In this document: in pieces, positions 1 to 8,285 of the stretch
Layout of the letters: every line of letters starts with the position of its first letter
How positions within the stretch are numbered: position 1 is the first letter of the stretch
NCBI GenBank assembly: GCA_016710785.1
Contig: JADJUE010000011.1
Span: forward strand, 282,742-346,741
Length of the DNA stretch: 64,000 nucleotides
From: Candidatus Epilinea brevis
GTDB taxonomy: Bacteria; Chloroflexota; Anaerolineae; Epilineales; Epilineaceae
Direction of reading: 5' to 3'
Translations under genes and position numbers: made by a program
The notes under the pieces: generated by a model
Seen by the model: only the letters and a program-made list of their open reading frames with translations
Told to the model about the DNA's origin: nothing
The model's database searches: none

Positions 1-633
1 ACGGTCTTCATCGTAGCCGGACATGCGGCCCTGGTGGCCAAATGCCTGGGACGCCTGCGCCAGGATCTGGCCCGCCGGCTGAACCTGATCCCGGAGGGCG
101 AGCTCTGCTTCGCCTGGCTGGTGGAACCGCCGCTCTTCGAGTGGAACGAGGACCAGGGCCGCTGGAACTCCGTCCATCATCCCTTCACCGCCCCCGATCC
201 GCGCGACCTTGCCCTCCTGGACAGCGATCCTGGGCAGGTGCGGGCGATGGCCTATGACGTCATCTGCAACGGCTACGAGTTGGGCGGGGGCTCCATCCGC
301 ATCCACGACCGGGCCATTCAGCAGCGGGTCTTCGCCCTCCTGGGGCTCTCGGCCGAACAGACCGAGTCCCAGTTCGGGCATCTGCTGAGGGCCTTCGATT
401 TCGGCGCGCCGCCGCATGGCGGCATCGCCTGGGGCTTGGACCGCACCGTGGCCATTCTGGCCGGGGAGTCGAACATCCGCGAGGTGATCGCCTTCCCCAA
501 ATCGCTTTCCGCCGTCGACCTCCTGACCGGCGCGCCCTCGTCGGTCCCTATCGAAGACGTCCACATTCTCGGCCTTCGCCTGGCCGCGTCCGACCCACCG
601 GACGCCTCGGCGGCCTTGCCCGCGACGGGTTAG
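1..633 (+). CDS. aspS: Aspartyl-tRNA synthetase, C-terminal part (partial at window edge)
   Basis: The frame is open from base 1, so only the C-terminal ~210 residues of a class II aminoacyl-tRNA synthetase are present. The class II motif 3 region is visible as GIAWGLDRTVAILAGE, followed by NIREVIAFPKS, which is the typical end of the AspRS catalytic core. The segment ELCFAWLVEPPLFEW belongs to the bacterial GAD insertion and following strand, and NGYELGGGSIRIHD is the conserved stretch after it. The enzyme charges tRNA-Asp (or tRNA-Asp and tRNA-Asn in non-discriminating forms) in the cytoplasm. The start lies outside the window. The last ~20 residues are Ala/Pro-rich and not conserved. Confidence 0.93.
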   Translation, partial: TVFIVAGHAALVAKCLGRLRQDLARRLNLIPEGELCFAWLVEPPLFEWNEDQGRWNSVHHPFTAPDPRDLALLDSDPGQVRAMAYDVICNGYELGGGSIRIHDRAIQQRVFALLGLSAEQTESQFGHLLRAFDFGAPPHGGIAWGLDRTVAILAGESNIREVIAFPKSLSAVDLLTGAPSSVPIEDVHILGLRLAASDPPDASAALPATG

Positions 634-697
634 GCTCTCTGACCGCATTCCTTGGTTCGTTTCACAGCATCCTCTTTGGAGAAAACGGAGTGTTCAC

Positions 698-1693
698 ATG
701 AAGCAGTGGGTTTTTGCGTCGGTGACGGCTGTCGCCTTGGGTCTGGTGTCCTTCCATCCTGCAGTCCGGGCGGCCACGGATGACAAGGGAACCATCGAGG
801 GCCGGGTCTTCGCGGACGAGGACGGTGATGGCATCCGCGATGCCGGCGAGAAAGGCCTGGATGGCGTGACGGTCAAGCTTTCCGGCAAACTGAAGCGCAC
901 GGCGGAGACGGACAAGAACGGTAAGTTCAGTTTCGAAGATCTGGCAGACGGCAGCTACGACGTCACGGTGTCATTGGAGAAGGACTGGGTAGCGGTGAAG
1001 GACTTCACGGCCTACAAAGACCTGGAAGTCGAGGGCGCCACCCTGAGCGACGTGGACTTCGCGCTCCAGGACGAAGGAGATGTTGAAGCTACGGCAACTG
1101 AGGCCAAAGACACGGCCACGGCTCGGGCCACGGCCACGACCGAACCCACAGCGACTATGGTCCCGGCCGTCGCCTCCACCGATGACGACGCGGCCGCATC
1201 GACCGAGGACGATGAACTGGGTGACGACGATGACGGCGACGACAATGACGAAGTCGGCGAAGCGGCGGACGATAACAGCATGGACGACGCCGCGGCCAAG
1301 CTGGTGGCCGGTCTCTCCGGCAGCGACCTTGATCCGGCCGTCGTGGCCGCCCTGCAGAAGGCCCTGGCGAGCGCCCAGGCCACCGGCAGCCAGAGCGACG
1401 TGACCACGGCACTGGAGGCCGCTCTGGAGACCCTGCCCAAGGACGTGCGCGAACAGGCCGCCGCGGTGGCCACTGAGATCGCGGACAAGGCAGAGATGGT
1501 GGATGACGTGAAGCAGGACGAAGACGACGCGGTCATGGCTCAGACACAAGCGCCTGCGGCGGTCAGCCCGCAGCAGCCGGCCAACACCTTGCCGGAAACA
1601 GGCGGCGGGGCTTTGGCGCTGGGCGCCCTCCTGGCCGCCGGCTTGGCGGCCATGGGCGGCGCAGGTCGACTGATGGAGCGACGTCGCTCCTGA
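698..1693 (+). CDS. Exported SdrD B-like surface protein with LPETG sortase signal
   Basis: A 331-residue protein of modular design. Residues 1-25 form a signal peptide ending near VRAA. Residues ~30-115 form one SdrD B-like (Cna-B-like) repeat with the calcium-loop signature FADEDGDGIRDAGE. Residues ~125-200 are a low-complexity Thr/Ala and then Asp-rich acidic linker, and residues ~205-275 look helical. The C-terminus has LPETG at residues 298-302, a hydrophobic segment and a short basic tail (MERRRS), the tripartite signal recognised by class A/E-type sortases. This implies covalent attachment to a cell-wall component, or sortase processing, in a monoderm cell. No sortase gene lies in the window. 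The start is supported by an AG-rich Shine-Dalgarno region at about 678-687. The gene appears monocistronic and is followed by a hairpin. Confidence 0.85.
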   Translation: MKQWVFASVTAVALGLVSFHPAVRAATDDKGTIEGRVFADEDGDGIRDAGEKGLDGVTVKLSGKLKRTAETDKNGKFSFEDLADGSYDVTVSLEKDWVAVKDFTAYKDLEVEGATLSDVDFALQDEGDVEATATEAKDTATARATATTEPTATMVPAVASTDDDAAASTEDDELGDDDDGDDNDEVGEAADDNSMDDAAAKLVAGLSGSDLDPAVVAALQKALASAQATGSQSDVTTALEAALETLPKDVREQAAAVATEIADKAEMVDDVKQDEDDAVMAQTQAPAAVSPQQPANTLPETGGGALALGALLAAGLAAMGGAGRLMERRRS

Positions 1694-1738
1694 GCGCGCC
1701 GCGTCGCTCTGCCGCGCCCCACCCACACAAAGTAGATG

Positions 1739-1778
1739 AGAGAGGGGCGGCCGCCCAATAGGGTGGCCGCCCCTCTCT
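1739..1778 (+). terminator. Strong GC hairpin after the LPETG gene
   Basis: An 18-bp stem (1739-1756 with 1761-1778, one G-T pair) closes a 4-base loop AATA. There is no T-tract, so it fits a structured 3' end or a dispersed palindrome rather than a classical intrinsic terminator. Its arms (ggggcggccgccc) resemble the tails of the GC-rich palindromes at 15.6 and 38.4 kb. Confidence 0.6.
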
Positions 1779-1909
1779 ACGTATGTGCCTGTCGAATGGA
1801 TCGTCGCGCGACTGGGGCTTTCCGGCCCTGTGACCATCAGCCGCATGCCGGCGTCCAATGCGGTCGGCGGACTGCGCCTCCGAAGGGCCAGGATGAGAAC
1901 CCACGGGTG

Positions 1910-1918
1910 TGATACAAT
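1910..1918 (+). promoter_or_regulatory. Extended -10 promoter before the PAS/kinase-like gene
   Basis: TGA-TACAAT is an extended -10 element (TACAAT at 1913-1918). There is no convincing -35 box. Transcription would begin near 1925 and give a leader of about 100 nt before the ATG at 2026. The box overlaps an in-frame GTG at 1909, which argues against that GTG as the start codon. Confidence 0.45.
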
Positions 1919-2025
1919 GGCCCGAGGTCAGCAGACCGGTCGCGATTGCGGAAGCATCGATCGGAGCTGATCCGGCAATCAGGCTCGTCGTCAGCCCCAG
2001 CGTCAACAGGCCACCTACCCATATC

Positions 2026-4005
2026 ATGTTGAGCATCTCCCATTCACAGGCGACTGAATTGATCGATCTGCCTATCGACATCATCGCTCATAGTCTGGAT
2101 CGCCTGCTTCTGCTGGCGCTTCTCGGCGGGACCCTCTTCCTGGCGCGGCGTGCGGCCGCGCAGCAGGCGGCAGGAATGGAACACCTGGCCAGGCTGGCGA
2201 CCGGACTGCTCCTCTGCCTGGGCGTATGGTGGCTCTGGCTGGGAATGACCTCCTTCATCGGCATCCCCCGCGCGCTATGGCTATGTCCCTTTGACCGGCT
2301 GCTGCAAACCATGACCCTCGCCACCGTGGGATGGCTGGCTCTGGGGCGGACCGGCAGCTTGGGTGGTGGTGGTCGCTGGCGCACAGGGATGATGCTGGCC
2401 TTCGCGGTGGTATTGCCGGTATACCTGGGCTGGGCGCCGGAATGGGCTCGGGCGATGCAGGCTCGGCCCGCAACCGCCCCTCCCATGGCGGCCGCCCGCG
2501 CCTGGGACGCCTGGCAGGCGCTCCTGGCATTGGGCCTGGCCTGGGGTCTGGTCGCGCGGCGGCCCGCCGGCGCCTGGTCCTTCGGAATCGTCGGGGGCCT
2601 TCTGGTTGCCAGCGTCCTGGATGTGCTCCGCCCCCTGGATGCGGCGGGCGCGGACTTCGCCCCCGTCTGGGGCCGGTTGGGGCTCCTGACCATCGGCATC
2701 GGCATGGCCGCCCACGCGCTGCAGCGCAACCTGGAGTTGGGGTTGCTGCCCGGCCTATCGACCGTCCTTCCGGGGCGGCCAACGCCGTCCGGTCCCGCCG
2801 CCCAACCAGCGGCGCCAACCCTCGCGACACCTGGCCGGCCAGATCCGGTCATGGCCCGAACGATGGCCGAGCAAGCCACGCAGATCGGTCGCCTGGCGGA
2901 CGCGCTGACGACGGTATCTGCACGCATGGATCGCCTGGAGCAGCCGGTTCAGCCGGCCATCAGCGCAGCGGACCTGGAGCTCCTGGCCCGGACACATGGC
3001 TACCAAGAGGCCCTCAGCCGTGTGCCGGTCGGTCTGCTGCTGACGGACAACCGCGGCTTCTTGAGCTACGCCAATCCTGCGGCTGCCGACCTGTTGGGAC
3101 GAGCGCCGCGCCCTGGAGAGTCCCTCGCGGAGAGTCTGGGGACCAGCGACGCAGCCAACGCGGCCCTCAGGCGCCTCCTGACTGGTGGCGAGTCGCGGAC
3201 CCGCATGGAAGGCATCCCCTGGGGAAGCAGTCATTTGCGGTCGGACCTGCACGCCCTGCGGGCCGCGGACGGCGGCATCGGTGGCATCCTGGCGGTGCTT
3301 GGCACGGACCCGGGCGGCCTGGACGCGGCGTCCCTGGCATTGATTCCGGAACTGATCGAGGCCCTGAACGCCCCCATCACGAGCATCTTGGGCTACAGCG
3401 ACCTCATTCAACAGGGCAAGGGCGCATTCCAGGGCGAAGGGCAGGTGGAGCGCTATTTGGAGCGGATCGACGCCAACCTGAGTCGGTTGAAGGTGATGCT
3501 GGCCAACCTTGCAATGGTCCTTGACGGAGACGATGGGGGGGATCTCGCCCAGGCCGGCGTCCCGGTGGATCTGGACGAACGTCTGGGCCAGGCGATGGAT
3601 CGCGCGCAGCACCAGCTGCGGGAGAAGGGGCTCCGGGCCGAGCGACGGTGCGCGGTGCCCCTGCCGCTGCAGGTCGATGGGGCGGTGGTGGACCTGCTGC
3701 TGGACAACCTGCTCGTCCATGCGATCCAGCGCTCCCCTCTGGGCGGCGACGTGCAGCTGTCGGCCCGCGGCGAGGACAGGCATGTGGTTCTGGAGGTGCT
3801 GGACCGCGGCCGCATGCCCGAAGGCGTGGAGTCGCTGACTGAACTGGCTGTGTCGTTGGCCAATCCGGAGTTGGGCCCGGAATTGAAGGCGGCTCAGATC
3901 CTGGCCAGGCGCCAGGGTGGCCGGACCTGGCTGCAGCCGGATCAGGGCGGTCTGCGCAGCAGCGCCAGCCTGCGTGTGCGGGAAAGCGGCCCCAGCGAAC
4001 GGTAG
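2026..4005 (+). CDS. Multi-pass membrane sensor with PAS domain and degenerate histidine-kinase core
   Basis: About 659 residues from the ATG at 2026; a GTG at 1909 is also in frame but lies inside the probable promoter. The N-terminal ~260 residues contain around seven hydrophobic segments. A short coiled coil (QATQIGRLADALTTVSARM) follows, then a PAS fold (VPVGLLLTDNRGFLSYANPA), a HisKA-like two-helix segment and a HATPase_c-like end. The H-box reads IEALNAPITSILGY, and the phosphoacceptor His position is Glu445. The N-box reads DNLLVHAIQ, with the second Asn replaced by His, and the G1 box is DRGRMPE rather than DxGxG. I infer a pseudokinase that senses or scaffolds without autophosphorylating. 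No response regulator is adjacent. Confidence 0.75.
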   Translation: MLSISHSQATELIDLPIDIIAHSLDRLLLLALLGGTLFLARRAAAQQAAGMEHLARLATGLLLCLGVWWLWLGMTSFIGIPRALWLCPFDRLLQTMTLATVGWLALGRTGSLGGGGRWRTGMMLAFAVVLPVYLGWAPEWARAMQARPATAPPMAAARAWDAWQALLALGLAWGLVARRPAGAWSFGIVGGLLVASVLDVLRPLDAAGADFAPVWGRLGLLTIGIGMAAHALQRNLELGLLPGLSTVLPGRPTPSGPAAQPAAPTLATPGRPDPVMARTMAEQATQIGRLADALTTVSARMDRLEQPVQPAISAADLELLARTHGYQEALSRVPVGLLLTDNRGFLSYANPAAADLLGRAPRPGESLAESLGTSDAANAALRRLLTGGESRTRMEGIPWGSSHLRSDLHALRAADGGIGGILAVLGTDPGGLDAASLALIPELIEALNAPITSILGYSDLIQQGKGAFQGEGQVERYLERIDANLSRLKVMLANLAMVLDGDDGGDLAQAGVPVDLDERLGQAMDRAQHQLREKGLRAERRCAVPLPLQVDGAVVDLLLDNLLVHAIQRSPLGGDVQLSARGEDRHVVLEVLDRGRMPEGVESLTELAVSLANPELGPELKAAQILARRQGGRTWLQPDQGGLRSSASLRVRESGPSER

Positions 4006-4023
4006 CCACGCCCTTGACCGGCG

Positions 4024-4052
4024 TTGCGAGAAGGGGCCGGGCATGCTATGAT
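4024..4052 (+). promoter_or_regulatory. Promoter of tRNA-Trp
   Basis: TTGCGA (4024-4029), a 17-bp spacer and TATGAT (4047-4052) preceded by TGC give an extended -10 sigma-A-type promoter. The predicted start is around 4059, about 12 bases before the mature tRNA. Confidence 0.7.
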
Positions 4053-4070
4053 CCGCGCCTTGATCTGCCT

Positions 4071-4143
<73 letters not shown>

Positions 4144-4211
4144 CCTGATTTGTCAAGGGTTGTCGGCCCTTCGGTTATCGGTTTCCCTGCCCCAACCACT
4201 GCAAGGTCGCC

Positions 4212-4844
4212 CTAGTTGTCCCGCTCCAGCTTGATCGTCTTGCGCTCCAACTGGCCGTCGGGCTTGCGATATTCCAGGAAGAACTCCGCCTCATCCTCGC
4301 CGAAGCAGAGGTTTCCGCGGTGGCCTTCGGCTTCCACCTTTTCGCCGCTGCTGTCCTTGGCCCCGAAGACGATGTCCGTCACCCCGATGGCCTTCCAGTT
4401 GACGCCGGCGCAGAGCTGGTCCTTCTTCAGCTGGTAGGTCCAGTTGTCGGGATAGAACTCCACGGACCAGGCCGAGGCCGGGACAGCCGTGGCCACCGGG
4501 ACAGAGGTAGCCGCCGGCACAGTCGTCGGAACGACAGCGGCCACGGTGGGCTTGGGCGCCTGGGTGGGTGCCTCCGTGGCGACCGCGGTGGTCGTGGGCG
4601 CCTCCGTGGCAGTGGCCGCTTCGGTGGGCGGCGCTTCGGTGGGCAGGGCTTCGGTGGGCAGGGCTTCTGCAGTGGGAGCCGCAGTAGCCGCGGCGGCCGT
4701 AGGCTCCGCGGGCTCGCCTGAACCGCAGGCGCTCAGCAAGGCGCCGGCCAGGGCAAGGGCGGCACTGGCCAGAACCAGGGGCACCGGGCGATACCCGGTT
4801 CGAGCAACGATCAACGGTTGGTTCCGATACAGGGTCTGCTTCAC
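4212..4844 (-). CDS. Lipoprotein with Thr/Pro/Ala-rich stalk
   Basis: 210 residues from a GTG at 4844, preceded by GGGAG six bases upstream; a longer reading upstream is less likely because the lipoprotein signal starts here. The signal has a basic N-terminus, a hydrophobic core (LVLASAALALAGALL) and the lipobox LSAC, so the mature protein would be anchored at its Cys on the outer face of the membrane. Next come ~75 residues of repeated PTEA/PTEAL/TEAP units forming an extended stalk. A ~85-residue globular domain (WSVEFYPDNWTYQLKKDQLC to the end) has two cysteines (LCAGVNW and NLCFGEDE) that could form a disulfide. I do not recognise this domain. Thr/Pro stalks of this type are common on Chloroflexota exported proteins. 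Confidence 0.8.
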   Translation of the reverse strand: MKQTLYRNQPLIVARTGYRPVPLVLASAALALAGALLSACGSGEPAEPTAAAATAAPTAEALPTEALPTEAPPTEAATATEAPTTTAVATEAPTQAPKPTVAAVVPTTVPAATSVPVATAVPASAWSVEFYPDNWTYQLKKDQLCAGVNWKAIGVTDIVFGAKDSSGEKVEAEGHRGNLCFGEDEAEFFLEYRKPDGQLERKTIKLERDN

Positions 4845-4992
4845 GTGCTTGCTCCCGGCCGCTCGAACACGGCCTTGCGATGGTGGTCGACGGAATTGCC
4901 GGCCCGGCCGCCCCAAAATCGGGACGGGCGAGGTGGGAGAGGGTACGTGAGCGCCAGCGGAAGGGCAAGCCATCCGCAAGGCCCTGCGTCAG

Positions 4993-6720
4993 TCAGGGCC
5001 GCCAGTCCCACCAGTCGCGCCGGCTGCGCGGGTCCATGAAGCGGCCCGAGTCACGGATGGCCACCAGCACCTGGTCCTGCCGCGCCCGCCCGAAGACCTG
5101 CCCCGGCCGGAGCGCCGGCAGCCTGGCGCGACCCAGCCGGTCCAGATCCCGGTACAGAGCCACCAGGGCGGGGTCGACGCAGACCTGCTCCACGTGCAGG
5201 GTGTAGCCCACCGACGTGATGTCGTCGCGGGTGTACTGCAGGGTCACCCGCTGTTCGTTGGCAAAATGCACCAGCACCGCATGCTCCGGGCTGATGGGCC
5301 GGCCCGAGCCGGGCGCACGCAGAGGCTGGCCCGGATCGGCGGCCAGTCCCAGAAGCGTCACCGGCCAGTCGGTGATGGGCCGTTGCCGACGGTAGGGGTG
5401 GTTGCCGTCCCAGTCGTAGACGCGGTGCGCTGAGCGGAAGACCGGTGGCCGGGGGATCAGCTCCAGGAGGCGCGGCGGCTGCAGCTGGTCGACGTCGGCG
5501 CCGTAGTCTTGGAACGCCAGCGGCGCGTCCACCGGCTGCCAGCCGCGCACCGCGAGGTTCATGTTGGGGTGGGCGTCGCCGGTCATGGTCTCCCGCCGGC
5601 CCGTGACCGTCAGGCTGTCGAAGCGCTCGCTCCAGCCCTGGCATGGGTCGGGTGTGGCCGTAGGCGGCGGCGTCCGGGTGGGGAGTCGGCTGGGGACGTG
5701 GGTAGGGGACGGCCGCGGGGTGTTGATCACCTCGCCCTCAGCCAGGAAGGGCAGCCAGGCGCGGCGGCTCAGGCCGGGCGCATCCATGGCGCAGCGGAAG
5801 CCGCCGTCGGCCGAGCTGTGCGCCTCGTCGTCCTTGGTGCGCCGCGCGGCGCGGAGGGCCGGGGCGTTGTCGCTGTAGCCGCCGCCACGCAGCACCCGTT
5901 CGTCGCCCGCGGATGGGCCGGGCGGATCCAGGCGCGGAGCGCGCGCGCCGTAGTCTGCCGCATACCTGTCCGCCACCCATTCCCAGACGTTGCCCGCCAT
6001 GTCCACCGCGCCCCAGGGGCTGGCGCCGGCCGGATGGCTGCCCACCGGCGCCGTCAGCGCATGACCATCGTCGATAGCCTGCTCCCGCCAGACCAAGGCC
6101 GTGCGGCGGTCCGCCAGGTTGGCCTGGCTGCCGTCCGGCGCAGCCCAGCCCCAGGGCCAGATCCGACCGTCCATGCCGCGGGCGGCCTTCTCCCATTCGG
6201 CTTCGGTCGGCAGGCGGCGATCCGCCCAACGGCAATAGGCATCGGCATCCTTCCAGCTGACCGCCGTCACGGGAAACGCGTCGGCATCGGCGGCGACCAG
6301 GCGCCCGTCACCGTCCGGGTCCCGCCACCAGGCGCCGTCCAACCGCGCGTATTCGGCGCCCACGTAGCCATGGCTGTAGCCGACCACTTCGGCCTGCGTT
6401 CGATGCCCTGTGCTCGCCACGAAACGCGCGAACATGGCGTTGGTCACCTCGTGCCGGTCGATGAGGTAGGCCGAGAGCCGGACCTCGCGGCGGGGCGCCT
6501 CGTCCGGAGCACCCTCCGGTGCATCGGCGCCCATGACGAAGGGGCCAGCGGGGACTGCGACGAGCGGCATGCCGTCAGCGCCGCGGGAGCCGCGGTCCTG
6601 GGCGCGCAACGGCGAGACGGTGGCGGCAAGCGCGGCGACAGAGAGGATCAGCGCGGAGACAATGGGAACGGGCCGCGTGACAACAACGCGAAAGACGGAC
6701 GTCTGGAGCGGCATCGACAT
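4993..6720 (-). CDS. Exported FGE-sulfatase (SUMF1-like) domain protein
   Basis: 575 residues with a signal peptide (residues ~1-40, cleavage near LRAQ) and AGGAGA before the ATG. Residues ~50-315 are a formylglycine-generating-enzyme-like fold: VAVPAGPFVMGAD, IDRHEVTNAMFARFV, FPVTAVSWKDADAYCRWA, RLPTEAEWEKAARG, WGAVDMAGNVWEWVAD, RVLRGGGYSDN and DGGFRCA. The two active-site cysteines of true FGE are absent in the RVLRGGGYSDNAPALRAARR region, so sulfatase activation is unlikely; many family members act as binding or structural proteins or oxygen-dependent enzymes with other substrates. A Pro/Thr linker (~340-360) leads to a ~200-residue C-terminal domain with many aromatic residues that I do not recognise. 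The preceding lipoprotein gene lies on the same strand 148 bp downstream. Confidence 0.8.
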   Translation of the reverse strand: MSMPLQTSVFRVVVTRPVPIVSALILSVAALAATVSPLRAQDRGSRGADGMPLVAVPAGPFVMGADAPEGAPDEAPRREVRLSAYLIDRHEVTNAMFARFVASTGHRTQAEVVGYSHGYVGAEYARLDGAWWRDPDGDGRLVAADADAFPVTAVSWKDADAYCRWADRRLPTEAEWEKAARGMDGRIWPWGWAAPDGSQANLADRRTALVWREQAIDDGHALTAPVGSHPAGASPWGAVDMAGNVWEWVADRYAADYGARAPRLDPPGPSAGDERVLRGGGYSDNAPALRAARRTKDDEAHSSADGGFRCAMDAPGLSRRAWLPFLAEGEVINTPRPSPTHVPSRLPTRTPPPTATPDPCQGWSERFDSLTVTGRRETMTGDAHPNMNLAVRGWQPVDAPLAFQDYGADVDQLQPPRLLELIPRPPVFRSAHRVYDWDGNHPYRRQRPITDWPVTLLGLAADPGQPLRAPGSGRPISPEHAVLVHFANEQRVTLQYTRDDITSVGYTLHVEQVCVDPALVALYRDLDRLGRARLPALRPGQVFGRARQDQVLVAIRDSGRFMDPRSRRDWWDWRP

Positions 6721-6872
6721 GGGCGATTCTCCTGAATCTGCGCTGCGGCATCCCCTCCCGGCAGGGGCATTCTAGGGGCGCGGGAAGCCACCGCCAAGCG
6801 CCGGGCCGGTTCCGCGGCGGGCAAACGTCCGCCTGCGTCACCCCGCATCAACCACGGATTGCCCGTCCGGCC

Positions 6873-8285
6873 TCAAGCCAGGTCGATGACCCCCACAAGC
6901 CTGTCCGTCTCAAGCAGGTCCATCCCCAAGGCGCGCGCGCCCGACACATCCGCTCCAAACGCATCCCTTCCAGGCACATCGTCCACCCATGCCAACCGCG
7001 TCGGCAGGATGCGGTTCCACAGATCCGTGGCGCTCCAGGTGTTGACCCGCGTCCCGTCCGCGGCCAGGCCGGACCAGCGACGCCGCCCGGCAGGGTCCAC
7101 TTCCGCTCCCGGTGCCTCCCAGAGCACCGGCCGTTGCTGCCCCGCCAGGCCTGCCGCATGCTCCCGCGCCAGCTCCCGGCCCAGGGCGGACAGCTCCGCC
7201 GCCCGCTCCCGCCGGCGAGCCTCGGGCACCTGATCGGCCATCGCCGCCGCCGCGGTGCCCTCGCGCGGGCTGTAGGGAAAGACGTGCAGGCGGCAGAATC
7301 CCAGCTCGCGCATCAGGCTGATCGTCGCCCCGTGGTCCGCGTCGGTCTCACCGGGAAGGCCGGCGATGAGGTCCGTGCCCAGGGCCAGGCCGGGGGCCGC
7401 CATGCGGGCCGCCGCCACCCACCGTCGCAAGGTGTCCACACGCCCCCGGCGAGCCATGCGGCGCCGGAGGGCGTCGCTTCCCGTCTGGATGGGCAGGTGC
7501 AGCTGCGGCATCAGGCGATCATCGGCCCACAGCGCGCTCAAGGACGGGCGCAGATCCCAGGGCTCCAGCGAGGACAGGCGCAGGCGCGGCAGACGCCCGC
7601 CGTCAAGGATGTCCCGGATCAAGCCCGCCAACCCATCGCCCCCGAAGCCCAGGTCCTTGCCGTAGGCTCCCAACTGCACCCCCGTCAGCACCGCCTCCTG
7701 GTAACCGGCCGTCACCAAGGCCCCTATCTGCGTCAGAATGTCCGCCCGATGGCGACTGCGCGCGGCGCCCCGGGCCACGGTGGTGGCACAGAAGGCGCAG
7801 CCCTGATCGCAGCCGTCCTGGACCGCCACGAAGGCCCGGGTTCTTCCCGGCGCGGGCGGGAGGACGGCCGCCGCCATCGCGGTCGCCGAACGGCCACCCG
7901 CGGCCGGCCGCCCGGCCCGCTCGAGGATCCAGTCCGCCAGCCCGTCCTTGGCCCCATTCCCCACCACCGCCGCCACCCCTGGCAGGGCCGCGAGGGCTTC
8001 GGGCGTCAAGGTTGCCTGGCAACCGGTCAAAACGATGGCCGTTTCCGGCCGCGTCCGTTGCCAGCGCCGGACCAGTCGCCGCGCATCACGCGCCGCTTCC
8101 GCCGTGACGGCGCAGGTGTTCAGTACGATCATGTCGGCCTGGCCGGCGGCGGCAGTCAGCGCCACGCCCTCCGCCATCAGGCGCCCGCCCAGGGCGTCCA
8201 TCTCCGCCTGGTTCAGGCGGCAGCCCAGGGCGCGCAGGTGAACCTGGGGAGCGGTAGCAGAAGCCACTTCAACGACGGTACTCAT
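6873..8285 (-). CDS. mtaB: tRNA threonylcarbamoyladenosine (t6A37) methylthiotransferase
   Basis: About 470 residues of the MiaB/RimO/MtaB radical-SAM methylthiotransferase family. The N-terminal UPF0004 domain has LGCRLNQAEMDALG and VLNTCAVTAEA with the three [4Fe-4S] cysteines (GC at ~22, NTC, LTGC). The radical-SAM domain has CDQGCAFCATTVARG (CxxxCxxC) and downstream GVQLGAYGKDLG. The GCRLNQ form is typical of the MtaB subfamily, which converts t6A37 to ms2t6A37 in ANN-decoding tRNAs. The C-terminal TRAM-like region is weak. The ATG at 8285 shares a base with the stop of the anti-sigma gene (TGATG), so translation is probably coupled; a GTG three bases upstream is an alternative. Confidence 0.88.
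   Translation of the reverse strand: MSTVVEVASATAPQVHLRALGCRLNQAEMDALGGRLMAEGVALTAAAGQADMIVLNTCAVTAEAARDARRLVRRWQRTRPETAIVLTGCQATLTPEALAALPGVAAVVGNGAKDGLADWILERAGRPAAGGRSATAMAAAVLPPAPGRTRAFVAVQDGCDQGCAFCATTVARGAARSRHRADILTQIGALVTAGYQEAVLTGVQLGAYGKDLGFGGDGLAGLIRDILDGGRLPRLRLSSLEPWDLRPSLSALWADDRLMPQLHLPIQTGSDALRRRMARRGRVDTLRRWVAAARMAAPGLALGTDLIAGLPGETDADHGATISLMRELGFCRLHVFPYSPREGTAAAAMADQVPEARRRERAAELSALGRELAREHAAGLAGQQRPVLWEAPGAEVDPAGRRRWSGLAADGTRVNTWSATDLWNRILPTRLAWVDDVPGRDAFGADVSGARALGMDLLETDRLVGVIDLA

Noticed and set aside
4014..4019. TTGACC as the -35 box of the tRNA-Trp promoter
   Set aside because: It lies 27 bp from the -10 box; TTGCGA at 4024 gives the correct 17-bp spacing.
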